NCBI GenBank assembly: GCA_021779665.1 | Contig: JAJYAG010000067.1 | Span: 1 to 32,311 of the forward strand | Reading direction: 5' to 3' | DNA: 32,311 bases | Source of the DNA: Bacteroidota bacterium | GTDB lineage: Bacteria; Bacteroidota; Bacteroidia; Bacteroidales; JAAUTT01 | Shown: positions 25,567 through 32,311 of the stretch, piece after piece | How positions within the stretch are numbered: position 1 is the stretch's first letter | Layout: the number at the start of each line of letters is the position of its first letter | Made by a program: the position numbers and the translations under genes | The notes under the pieces: generated by a model | What the model saw: only the letters and a program-made list of their open reading frames with translations | Databases searched by the model: none | What the model was told of the DNA's origin: nothing

Positions 25567-25574
25567 TACATTTG
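25567..25574 (+). promoter_or_regulatory. -7 box for pssA
   Basis: A perfect TACATTTG lies 18 bases before the ATG at 25593, giving a leader of about 12 nt. No clear TTTG at -33. Its presence also argues against the upstream TTG (25572) as the translation start, since that codon lies within the box. Confidence 0.4.
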
Positions 25575-25592
25575 CAGCTCAAATTCGAAGTT

Positions 25593-26342
25593 ATGTTTTT
25601 CAGGTCGAAAGTTTTGGTACATGTTCCTAATTTTATTACAATATTAAACCTTATTTCAGGTGCAATCGGGATTTTCTTTGTTTTTCAGGATAAAGTCATA
25701 TGGGCTTGTATAATGATATACATAGCCGGGCTCTTCGATTTCCTTGATGGTTTTGCAGCCCGCCTCTTAAAGGCAACCTCTGAAATTGGTAAGTCACTCG
25801 ACAGTCTTGCCGATGTGATAAGCTTTGGGCTACTACCTTCCGCTATTTTATATTACATCATTAAACTTATAATTTACCAGATAAATCCTGCATTCTCTCT
25901 TACAGGTGCATCAGTTGCCGAAATTCTTTTATTATCATCTTCGCTTCTGATAGTTGCTTTTTCGGCATTAAGACTCGCAAACTTCAATGTCGACACGCGG
26001 CAAAGTCATGGTTTTATAGGTGTTCCCACTCCTGCCACCGCAATGCTGATCTCATCATTTCCTTTTATTATTAATCAGGGAACTTTTGGTGCAGTATTAT
26101 TAATGAAGCTATACATTATTATACCGCTTATTCTGGTACTTTCGTTACTGATGGTGTCTGATATTCCAATGATTGCCCTTAAGTTTAAAAGCTTCAGTTT
26201 TGCAAAAAACATTTATGTTTATCTGCTGATAATTATATCCGTCATCAGCATTTTACTTTGGGGAGTAACTTCAATTCCGCTGATATTTCTGGTTTATATA
26301 CTGTTCTCGGTGCTGCAGGCAAAGAAAGAGAAAGTTTTATAA
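25593..26342 (+). CDS. pssA: CDP-diacylglycerol--serine O-phosphatidyltransferase
   Basis: Inner-membrane enzyme that joins serine to the phosphatidyl group of CDP-diacylglycerol, giving phosphatidylserine. The 249-residue protein has about eight hydrophobic segments. The CDP-alcohol phosphotransferase signature is complete: D49, D52-G53, A56-R57, G66, D70 and D74 in the DFLDGFAARLLKATSEIG-KSLDSLAD region. I chose ATG 25593 (MFFRSKVLVHVPNFITILNL); a TTG at 25572 would add seven residues but falls in the -7 box. It supplies Psd (5304-5960). It stands alone and converges with the cytochrome bd operon across a bidirectional terminator. Confidence 0.93.
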   Translation: MFFRSKVLVHVPNFITILNLISGAIGIFFVFQDKVIWACIMIYIAGLFDFLDGFAARLLKATSEIGKSLDSLADVISFGLLPSAILYYIIKLIIYQINPAFSLTGASVAEILLLSSSLLIVAFSALRLANFNVDTRQSHGFIGVPTPATAMLISSFPFIINQGTFGAVLLMKLYIIIPLILVLSLLMVSDIPMIALKFKSFSFAKNIYVYLLIIISVISILLWGVTSIPLIFLVYILFSVLQAKKEKVL

Positions 26343-26409
26343 AATAAATCCTGCCGGAATTTCAGGTCAGTTATCATCCTTGTTTCCAATCATTTCAGGA
26401 ATTCGTAAA

Positions 26410-26444
26410 AAAGTCGGTTGCCATTAATATTGACAACCGACTTT
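26410..26444. terminator. Bidirectional terminator between pssA and the cyd operon
   Basis: A perfect 11-bp stem, AAAGTCGGTTG (26410-26420) with CAACCGACTTT (26434-26444), 13-base loop. On the minus strand the stem leads into six T residues, a strong terminator for the cyd transcript; on the plus strand the T tract is weaker (TTTAATATTTTT), still usable for pssA. Confidence 0.85.
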
Positions 26445-26464
26445 AATATTTTTCCTGTAAAGGT

Positions 26465-26578
26465 TTATTCAGGATTACTTTGAGTTTTTTCGAACCGTTT
26501 GATAAAAAACTGAACCGCGTAGGAACTTCCAAATATGAAAACCGGCCAGAAAAGCAGCCATAATATTTCTGATAGCAT
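26465..26578 (-). CDS. Single-TM 37-aa protein, candidate CydX-like subunit of cytochrome bd
   Basis: Begins 3 bases after the cydB stop codon and reads MLSEILWLLFWPVFIFGSSY then AVQFFIKRFEKTQSNPE. One hydrophobic helix rich in Trp and Phe (about 5-26) is followed by a short charged tail. CydX of Escherichia coli is also 37 residues, has one TM near the N-terminus and a charged tail, and is encoded right after cydB; sequence similarity beyond this architecture is not evident to me. It is the last ORF before the bidirectional terminator. Either a lineage-specific CydX analogue, or an unrelated small membrane protein that shares the operon. I leave the gene symbol blank. Confidence 0.6.
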   Translation of the reverse strand: MLSEILWLLFWPVFIFGSSYAVQFFIKRFEKTQSNPE

Positions 26579-26581
26579 ATC

Positions 26582-27709
26582 TTAATATTTATGATGTTCG
26601 TTATTTAATTCTTCTTCAGTAATTTTCGTTTTGTCAATTGCTTTCCATGCATAATAGATGTATGCAAAAACAAAAGGCACAAACAGAGAAACATAACTCA
26701 TTGCAATAAGCGTGTACTTGCTCGACGAACTGTTTTCGATGGTTAAAGAACTTTGCAGATCGAAAGTTGAAGGATAAAAGGCTGTATTGTTAAAGCCTGC
26801 AATTAAAAAGAGCGAGAATACGGCAAGCACAGTTCCAATCCCTGTAAACCAGATTCCTTTGGTAGCAGCCTTAAACATGGCCATAAAAAGACCATAAAGC
26901 ACAAGTACCACACCCAAAAGGAGAATTACCGTTACCACCGGCATGGCAAGCAGGTTGTGAAGGTATTTGAAAGGTTCCATGGAAACAACTTTCGTAACAG
27001 GATCGTAGGCAAAACCGTCGCGAACCAAAAGCCAGATAAGAAATGTAAGAAAAAAGAATAGGAAAGGAATTGCATTCAGCCAGAGTTGTTTGTAAGCTCT
27101 GTCAAGAATTGGCCTGTTGTTGATATTATTGATGAAGTAGAGTAACCCCAGGGTGCGTGCCAGAAAAAATACTGCAAGACCGAGCGAAAGATTATGAAGA
27201 TTCAGAGCTGCTTCCAATCCGTGCGAAGCTACTTCCCAGCGTGAAGAATTTAAATCGCTCACTGAAAATAGAGATCCGGTAAAGAAAGTGGCCACTGCTG
27301 TTCCAATTAATATTGTACCCAGAGCTCCATTGATAAGCAGAAACGTTTCGTAAACCTTCTTACCCAGGAAATTCTGTGGTTTTGACCGGAATTCGTACGA
27401 AACCGCCTGGATAATAAAGCAGAAGAGTATCGCCATCCATACCCAGTAAGCGCCACCGAAACTTGTAGAATAAAACAGAGGGAACGATGCAAAAAAGGCC
27501 CCTCCAAAGGTTACAAGAGTTGTGAATGTAAATTCCCACTTGCGTCCCAGGGAATTAACCAAAATTGTACGTTCCATTTCGGTTTTCCCGATGTGTAGCA
27601 GAGTTTGGCCACCTTGTACAAACATTAGAAAAACCAATAAGCTTCCCAGCAGAGAAATAATAATCCACCAGTATTGCTGTAATGCTAAAAGTGATAACGA
27701 TTCGAACAT
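26582..27709 (-). CDS. cydB: Cytochrome bd oxidase subunit II
   Basis: Subunit II of the high-affinity quinol oxidase of the inner membrane. The 375 residues have about nine hydrophobic segments; the N-terminal block reads QQYWWIIISLLGSLLVFLMF and then VQGGQTLLHIGKTEMER, where enterobacterial CydB has a TDGFD-type motif, so its acidic residues are replaced by Gln here. GRKWEFTFTTLVTFGGAFFA and SFGGAYWVWMAILFCF follow, and FNNTAFYPSTFDLQSSLTI is near the C-terminus; all are typical for Bacteroidota CydB. cydA ends one base upstream and the 37-aa ORF begins 3 bases after it. This completes a compact oxidase operon. Confidence 0.95.
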   Translation of the reverse strand: MFESLSLLALQQYWWIIISLLGSLLVFLMFVQGGQTLLHIGKTEMERTILVNSLGRKWEFTFTTLVTFGGAFFASFPLFYSTSFGGAYWVWMAILFCFIIQAVSYEFRSKPQNFLGKKVYETFLLINGALGTILIGTAVATFFTGSLFSVSDLNSSRWEVASHGLEAALNLHNLSLGLAVFFLARTLGLLYFINNINNRPILDRAYKQLWLNAIPFLFFFLTFLIWLLVRDGFAYDPVTKVVSMEPFKYLHNLLAMPVVTVILLLGVVLVLYGLFMAMFKAATKGIWFTGIGTVLAVFSLFLIAGFNNTAFYPSTFDLQSSLTIENSSSSKYTLIAMSYVSLFVPFVFAYIYYAWKAIDKTKITEEELNNEHHKY

Positions 27710-27710
27710 A

Positions 27711-29276
27711 TTAATTTCCTCCTTCGGTTGGTCCTATTTTTATCTGTTTGGTCATAATCTTAATCTCGGCAATAAGCAGAGCGGTAAACACTGCAAAGAA
27801 CAGCCAGAATGTAATCTGGACAGCACTTGCATCAATCTGCGAAACCGCTGCCACCGTAGGCAGATAATCCTGAATTACCCAGGGCTGCCTTCCCACTTCG
27901 GCCACAACCCATCCACTCTGGCTCGCTATATAGGCCAATGGAATTGAGAATAGCAGCAGGTACAGGAATTTCCGTTTCCTAAATAATGATCCTTTATAGA
28001 TAAACCTTAGCACCAAAGCAAACATGATGATAAAATAGAATCCGAAGAGCACCATTATGTGGAAGCTGTAAAACGAAATTGGAACGTTGGGAATCAGATC
28101 CTTGGGATCATTTAAAAATCCATAGCCAAAATATTTAAAATAGTTTTCCTGGAAAGCAGGTTCGGCAAACTTGGCTTTTAATTGATTATACAATATAGTA
28201 TCGCCGTTTTTCTTGGCGTCTTTAAACTCCCGTAATGCTTTTCGAGCAAGTTTGCCTCTGTCCATTTTTTCGGTAGCCGACATGATGCCCTGCTCTTTAT
28301 TACCATCAACCAGATCGTTAATGCCCGGTACAAAGGCGTTTGGATCGAGGTAGGCCATGTAGGAGAGTACGTTGGGAATCTCAATTTTGATTTTGATATC
28401 CGACAAATAGTTTTGCGAAGTGCTGTCCTTTTCGCCGGGTATAACTCCAAAGGCCATAAGAGGAGCACCGTGGCTGCCATTGTAAAGCCCTTCAAAAGCT
28501 GCAAACTTCATAGGTTGTTTCTGTGCAACCAAACGGGCAGAAGTATCGCCCGAGAATGCCAGGAAAAGTGATGAAAGTAAACCAAAGACTCCTGCTACAA
28601 TCATGCTTTTGACAGCAAATTGTTCGTTTCTTTTTTTGATCAAAAACCATGCGCTCACACCTACTACAAATACCGAAGCCAAAACATAGCCTGAAGTAAT
28701 GGTATGTAAGAATTTGTTAATGGCAACCGGAGAAAACAAAACCTCCCAGAAGTTTAGCATTTCGTTACGTGCTGTTTCGGGGTTAAAATGCATCCCGGCA
28801 GGAAACTGCATCCAGCCATTTGCTACTAGAATCCATAAGGCTGAAAGATTTGCACCGAAAGCGACCAGCCATGTAGAAACCAGGTGAAACTTTGGACTCA
28901 CTTTATTCCAACCGAAGAACATAACTGCGATAAAGGTGGATTCGAGAAAGAAAGCCATGATACCTTCAATGGCCAGCGGTGCTCCGAAAATATCGCCTAC
29001 AAACCAGGAATAATTGGACCAGTTGGTACCAAATTCAAACTCGAGAATAATTCCTGTGGCAACACCAATTGCAAAATTAATCCCGAAAAGAGTCATCCAG
29101 AATTTAGTAATGCGTTTCCATTCAGGGTTTTTGGTTTTCAGATAGATAGTTTCCATAAAGGCAACTATAAATCCCAGTCCAAGCGTTAACGGTACAAATA
29201 GCCAGTGATACATTGCGGTTAATGCAAATTGGGCCCTGGACCAGTCTACCAGTGAGTAATCGAATTGCTCTGTCAT
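27711..29276 (-). CDS. cydA: Cytochrome bd oxidase subunit I
   Basis: Heme-bearing subunit I: oxidises quinol and reduces O2 to water at high affinity. The 521 residues include the heme ligands expected for the family: H24 (b595, in TAMYHWLFVPL), H191 (FLHTITSGYV, b558), and M408 (SFHIMVL, b558). E104 and E112 lie in AIEGIMAFFLEST. The quinol-binding loop begins at KQPMKFAAFEG (253-263), and GWVVAEVGRQPW (455-466) is the standard C-terminal signature. The Q loop is of the short type, without the enterobacterial insertion. A DUF4492 gene lies 12 bases upstream. The operon diverges from the heme-copper oxidase operon. Confidence 0.97.
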   Translation of the reverse strand: MTEQFDYSLVDWSRAQFALTAMYHWLFVPLTLGLGFIVAFMETIYLKTKNPEWKRITKFWMTLFGINFAIGVATGIILEFEFGTNWSNYSWFVGDIFGAPLAIEGIMAFFLESTFIAVMFFGWNKVSPKFHLVSTWLVAFGANLSALWILVANGWMQFPAGMHFNPETARNEMLNFWEVLFSPVAINKFLHTITSGYVLASVFVVGVSAWFLIKKRNEQFAVKSMIVAGVFGLLSSLFLAFSGDTSARLVAQKQPMKFAAFEGLYNGSHGAPLMAFGVIPGEKDSTSQNYLSDIKIKIEIPNVLSYMAYLDPNAFVPGINDLVDGNKEQGIMSATEKMDRGKLARKALREFKDAKKNGDTILYNQLKAKFAEPAFQENYFKYFGYGFLNDPKDLIPNVPISFYSFHIMVLFGFYFIIMFALVLRFIYKGSLFRKRKFLYLLLFSIPLAYIASQSGWVVAEVGRQPWVIQDYLPTVAAVSQIDASAVQITFWLFFAVFTALLIAEIKIMTKQIKIGPTEGGN

Positions 29277-29288
29277 TAATATAGGTTT

Positions 29289-29498
29289 TTATCTGGTTAA
29301 TTGTTCAATAACATAGTTGCTTCTGTCCTTGTCGTTATTAAATTTTGTCTTCAGGAAATTTGGGAAGAAGAAGATCTTTAAAATAACAAACATTATAAAG
29401 AGTTTTATAAGAATAATCAACCACAGTTTTTTCCCAACTGTCATTCCTTTAAAACCTTCATAATAAAAATAGAATATTTTCTTAATGAATAAAAACAT
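29289..29498 (-). CDS. DUF4492 protein upstream of cydA
   Basis: 69-residue protein with one strong TM segment (about 24-46) and basic ends: MFLFIKKIFYFYYEGFKGMT, then VGKKLWLIILIKLFIMFVIL, and a hydrophilic tail ending RSNYVIEQLTR. It matches the DUF4492 family, which in Bacteroidota is encoded just before cydA; a role in assembly or stability of cytochrome bd is likely but not shown. It is the first gene of the operon (12 bases before cydA). Confidence 0.8.
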   Translation of the reverse strand: MFLFIKKIFYFYYEGFKGMTVGKKLWLIILIKLFIMFVILKIFFFPNFLKTKFNNDKDRSNYVIEQLTR

Positions 29499-29618
29499 TT
29501 AAGTCAGGTTTTTTATTTATATTTAAGAGGTTACAACATGTTTCTGTTTTTCGGAATGATATTGCATTTTAATTTTCATATAAAGTTTTAAAATTTAGTG
29601 AGGTTTTCTGTTAAAAAT

Positions 29619-29652
29619 AATGCTTTTAATTTTTCTTCTAAACAAAAGCATT
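29619..29652. promoter_or_regulatory. 9-bp inverted repeat between the two terminal-oxidase operons
   Basis: The 299-bp divergent spacer 29499-29797 is very AT-rich and holds no gene I can see. In its middle AATGCTTTT (29619-29627) and AAAAGCATT (29644-29652) form a perfect inverted repeat with a 16-base spacer. No T tract follows, so it is not a terminator. It could be an operator shared by the cyd and cox operons. I see no FNR-like TTGAT-N4-ATCAA site. For the plus strand, TTG-N16-TAAGTTTA (TAAGTTTA at 29773-29780) just before the SCO1 gene is the best promoter candidate. Confidence 0.4.
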
Positions 29653-29797
29653 TTGAAATTGTTAAGGTATGTCAGCAAAAAGATTCCTCCGTGAAAACTG
29701 CTATTAATTCATTATGAATAAGTTTTAAATAAAGCAAGTATGCTAATTCAGAATTGTTTTAAATAAAAGTGCTAAGTTTATAAAACATATACCGCTT

Positions 29798-30577
29798 ATG
29801 AAAAAAATATTCATTCTTTTACTGGCCGCTGCTTTGTTTTTACCGGCATGGTCACAGGATCTGGTTCAGGAAACCGAAATTGGCATTGACGAAAACCTTG
29901 ACAGCATCATGCCTCCTGACATCTATGTTACCAATGAAGCGGGAGAAAAGGTTTTGTTAAACAAACTGATAGACAAGCCTACAATCTTAAATCTGGTTTA
30001 TTACCGTTGTCCCGGAATTTGTTCACCGCTCATGGAAGGTGTGGCTGATCTTATTTCGAAAACCGATATGGAAATCGGGAAAGACTACCAGGTTGTTACA
30101 ATCAGTTTTGATCCCAGGGAAGATATAGAACTGGCAAAATCGAAAAAGAAAAATTATCTGAAGCTTGTAAAAAAAGGTGATGCCGTAAATGGCTGGAAAT
30201 TTTTTGTGGCCGATAGCGCAAATGTTGCAAACATTACCCGCTTTTTTGGGTTTAAATACAAAAGGACAGGGAATGATTTCCTGCATGCCGCTGCAATTGC
30301 GGTCTTGAGTCCTAAAGGCAAAATAACCAGATATCATTATGGAACTGAGTTTCAACCATTCGAATTTCGCATGTCGGTTATTGAGGCTAATAAAGGACAA
30401 TCGCAACCTACTATTAACCGGTTACTAAAATATTGTTTTAAATATGATGCAGAAGGTAAGAAGTATGTGTTAAATGTAACAAGAGTTTCAGCGACCTTTA
30501 TTTTTGGCCTGGCTTTATCAATTTTTCTATATCTGGTTTTAAAACCTATCTTTTCAAAACAAAAAGCAAAAAAGTAA
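29798..30577 (+). CDS. SCO1/SenC family copper chaperone for cytochrome oxidase
   Basis: Delivers copper to the CuA site of subunit II or acts as a thiol reductase in oxidase assembly (periplasmic face). The 259 residues begin with a signal peptide (about 1-19, cleavage near AWSQ). A thioredoxin-like domain has the copper ligands C71 and C75 in YYRCPGICSPLM and H163 in NDFLHAAAIAVLSP; VVTISFDPRED is typical. Unlike many SCO proteins it carries a C-terminal TM (about 227-247), so it is anchored at its C-terminus. Subunit I begins 4 bases after the stop. The expected CuA-bearing subunit II gene is not next to it. Confidence 0.9.
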   Translation: MKKIFILLLAAALFLPAWSQDLVQETEIGIDENLDSIMPPDIYVTNEAGEKVLLNKLIDKPTILNLVYYRCPGICSPLMEGVADLISKTDMEIGKDYQVVTISFDPREDIELAKSKKKNYLKLVKKGDAVNGWKFFVADSANVANITRFFGFKYKRTGNDFLHAAAIAVLSPKGKITRYHYGTEFQPFEFRMSVIEANKGQSQPTINRLLKYCFKYDAEGKKYVLNVTRVSATFIFGLALSIFLYLVLKPIFSKQKAKK

Positions 30578-30581
30578 TTTT

Positions 30582-32186
30582 ATGTCAGAATTCTCATCAT
30601 CACCGCATCAAAGTTATTTAGAGGTTAGAACTCGCAAAGGAATCTGGAACTGGCTATTAACTACTGATCACAAACGAATAGGATTAATGTATCTCTGGGC
30701 AATGGGAACCTTTTTTGCCGTAGGGGTAATTCTGGGTCTTGCCATTAAACTAGAGCTGATAGCACCGGGTAAAACAATCATGGGTGCTCAGACTTATAAT
30801 AGTTTCTTTACACTGCATGGCATTATCATGATATTCCTTATTGTTGTGCCAGGGTTGCCTGCTGTTTTTGGAAACTTCTTTTTACCTCTCATGATCGGAG
30901 CCAAAGACGTGGCTTTCCCCAAATTGAACCTTCTTTCGTGGTATTGTTATATGGCTGGTGCAGTCGTTGCAATTTCTTCGCAGTTTATGAGCGGCCACTC
31001 ACCCGATACAGGCTGGACATTCTATGCTCCTTATAGTTTTAAAGTTGCTTCCAATGTGCTTCCGGCTGTGCTGGGTGCTTTTATACTTGGTTTTTCGTCC
31101 ATTCTTACGGGTTTGAATTTTATTGTTACCATGCATAGAATGCGGGCTCCGGGAATGAACTGGTTTAAAATGCCTCTTTTCCCCTGGTCGCTTTACGGAA
31201 CCGCCTGGATTCAGCTCCTGGCCACACCCATAGTTGGTATTACCCTGTTAATGATTGTTGCCGAACGCGTCCTTAAAATTGGCTTTTTCGATCCCGCACT
31301 GGGCGGCGATCCCATCTTGTATCAGCATTTATTCTGGATTTATTCACATCCGGCCGTTTATATTATGATACTTCCTGCAATGGGGGCCATCTCTGAAATA
31401 TTGCCCACATTTGCACAAAAATCTATTTTCGGGTATAAGGCCATTGTGGTTTCTACCATGGCTATTGCGTTTGTGGGTTATTTTGTATGGGGGCACCATA
31501 TGTTCGTGGCAGGTATGAGCGGACTTTCCTTATGGCTTTTCTCGCTGATGACATTCCTGGTAGCTATACCGAGTGCTATAAAAGTCTTTAACTGGGTAGC
31601 AACCATGTATAAAGGTTCCCTTAATTTGGAGACTCCGTTTTTTTGGGCAGCCTCATTCATTTTTGTATTTATGATCGGCGGGCTTAGTGGATTGGTTGTC
31701 GGCTCACTTGCAACCGATGTCCATGTTCACGACACTCACTTTGTTCTGGCACATTTTCACTATATTGTATTCGGAGGAGTTGGTTTTGCTTTTATAGGCG
31801 CAATGCATTACTGGTTTCCAAAAATCTATGGCCGTATGTACGACCGTTTCTGGGCTAATGTTGGATGGGTATTCTTTTTTGTCGGGTTTAACTTTTTATA
31901 TGGCACCATGTTTTATCTCGGAATTATGGGTATGCCACGCAGGTACTTCGATTACGTGGAAAAATTTCATAGCGGGAATATTGTATCCACTATTGGTTCA
32001 TGGGTAATGGCCTTTGGTTTGGTGATCATTGTTACAAATCTTATAATATCGCGCAGAAGAGGAGCTCTGGCCCCTGCTAATCCGTGGAATGGCCGGACTC
32101 TCGAATGGCAAACATCGAGCCCTCCGCCACTGGAAAATTTTGAAGTTGAACCTGTTGTTACCAAAGGACCCTACGACTATAACTAA
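30582..32186 (+). CDS. ctaD: Heme-copper oxidase subunit I (A2-type cytochrome c oxidase)
   Basis: Catalytic subunit of an aa3/caa3-type oxidase: reduces O2 and pumps protons. 534 residues with twelve expected TM helices. Ligands: H79 and H393 for the low-spin heme, H391 for heme a3, H256, H305 and H306 for CuB, and Y260 as the crosslinked tyrosine. The motif is YSHPAVY (254-260): the Glu of A1-type enzymes (HPEVY) is replaced by Ala and the YS pair is present, which marks the A2 family known from Rhodothermus marinus and others. D109 (GAKDVAFPKLN) and K334 (SAIKVFNW) fit the D and K channels. Subunit III starts 14 bases downstream. Confidence 0.96.
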   Translation: MSEFSSSPHQSYLEVRTRKGIWNWLLTTDHKRIGLMYLWAMGTFFAVGVILGLAIKLELIAPGKTIMGAQTYNSFFTLHGIIMIFLIVVPGLPAVFGNFFLPLMIGAKDVAFPKLNLLSWYCYMAGAVVAISSQFMSGHSPDTGWTFYAPYSFKVASNVLPAVLGAFILGFSSILTGLNFIVTMHRMRAPGMNWFKMPLFPWSLYGTAWIQLLATPIVGITLLMIVAERVLKIGFFDPALGGDPILYQHLFWIYSHPAVYIMILPAMGAISEILPTFAQKSIFGYKAIVVSTMAIAFVGYFVWGHHMFVAGMSGLSLWLFSLMTFLVAIPSAIKVFNWVATMYKGSLNLETPFFWAASFIFVFMIGGLSGLVVGSLATDVHVHDTHFVLAHFHYIVFGGVGFAFIGAMHYWFPKIYGRMYDRFWANVGWVFFFVGFNFLYGTMFYLGIMGMPRRYFDYVEKFHSGNIVSTIGSWVMAFGLVIIVTNLIISRRRGALAPANPWNGRTLEWQTSSPPPLENFEVEPVVTKGPYDYN

Positions 32187-32200
32187 ACAAACTGTTTTAT

Positions 32201-32311
32201 ATGAGCAATATTTCGGCCCATGCGGAGCATTACGATCCCCAGGCATCCAAGTTCGGGATGTGGTTATTCCTGTTCACTGAAATTCTCTTATTCGGAGGTT
32301 TATTCATCGTA
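32201..32311 (+). CDS. ctaE: Cytochrome c oxidase subunit III, 5' part (3' end outside window)
   Basis: Only the first 37 codons lie in the window, cut at the edge. The translation begins MSNISAHAEHYDPQASKFGM and continues WLFLFTEILLFGGLFIV; the ASKFGMWLFLFTE motif is typical of the first helix of heme-copper oxidase subunit III in Bacteroidota. It follows subunit I by 14 bases in the same operon. Confidence 0.88.
   Translation, partial: MSNISAHAEHYDPQASKFGMWLFLFTEILLFGGLFIV

Noticed and set aside
25245-25592. RNA gene or riboswitch in the 348-bp divergent spacer
   Set aside because: I found no cloverleaf or known riboswitch core; the region is accounted for by two promoters and a possible 34-codon ORF.

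Overview
The window looks like chromosomal DNA of a Bacteroidota bacterium, most likely Bacteroidales or a close relative. The evidence is AT-rich sequence, weak Shine-Dalgarno sites, repeated -7 boxes of the TAnnTTTG type, and gene orders typical of the phylum: rsfS-ftsH-cdsA-psd, parA-parB-DUF5683-LysM transglycosylase, and DUF4492-cydA-cydB. I see no rRNA, tRNA, CRISPR array, insertion sequence or phage gene. Most of the window is ordinary core genome; the less explained material lies in small membrane ORFs, two surface-glycan gene groups and intergenic DNA.

Layout, left to right. Bases 2-864 (+) hold the 3' end of pyrE and a START-like (SRPBCC) protein, closed by a hairpin terminator and a 7-bp tandem repeat. 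A biotin ligase (-) is divergent from the operon rsfS-ftsH-cdsA-psd (+). Next come a small exported Cys-rich protein with its own promoter and terminator, and an FprA-type flavodiiron protein (+), which meets cutC (-) end to end. A lipoprotein of the alkaline phosphatase/phosphodiesterase superfamily and a polytopic GT-C-like protein (+) converge, with overlapping stop codons, on a translationally coupled minus-strand set: a DPM1-like GT2 followed by two GT-C-like membrane proteins. Upstream of that set is a stretch without an intact gene (14588-15168) that may hold a decayed gene, and then a 44-aa membrane ORF.

Bases 15469-23542 (-) look like one long transcription unit: parA, parB, DUF5683, an MltD-like LysM lytic transglycosylase, two SGNH hydrolases and an MBOAT O-acyltransferase. 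It joins chromosome partitioning, peptidoglycan cleavage and a probable cell-envelope O-acetylation module. A coupled pair follows (-): a BT0820-like HAD phosphatase and a glutaminyl cyclase lipoprotein. pssA (+) supplies the phosphatidylserine that Psd, encoded 20 kb away, decarboxylates to phosphatidylethanolamine.

The right end is respiratory. The cytochrome bd operon (-) runs DUF4492-cydA-cydB and ends with an overlooked 37-aa single-TM ORF, a candidate CydX-like subunit. It diverges from a heme-copper oxidase operon (+): SCO1, subunit I of the A2 type (YSHPAVY motif), and the start of subunit III. About 300 bp with a 9-bp inverted repeat separates the two. Together with the flavodiiron protein, this points to a facultative or microaerobic life with two terminal oxidases and an O2/NO-scavenging enzyme.
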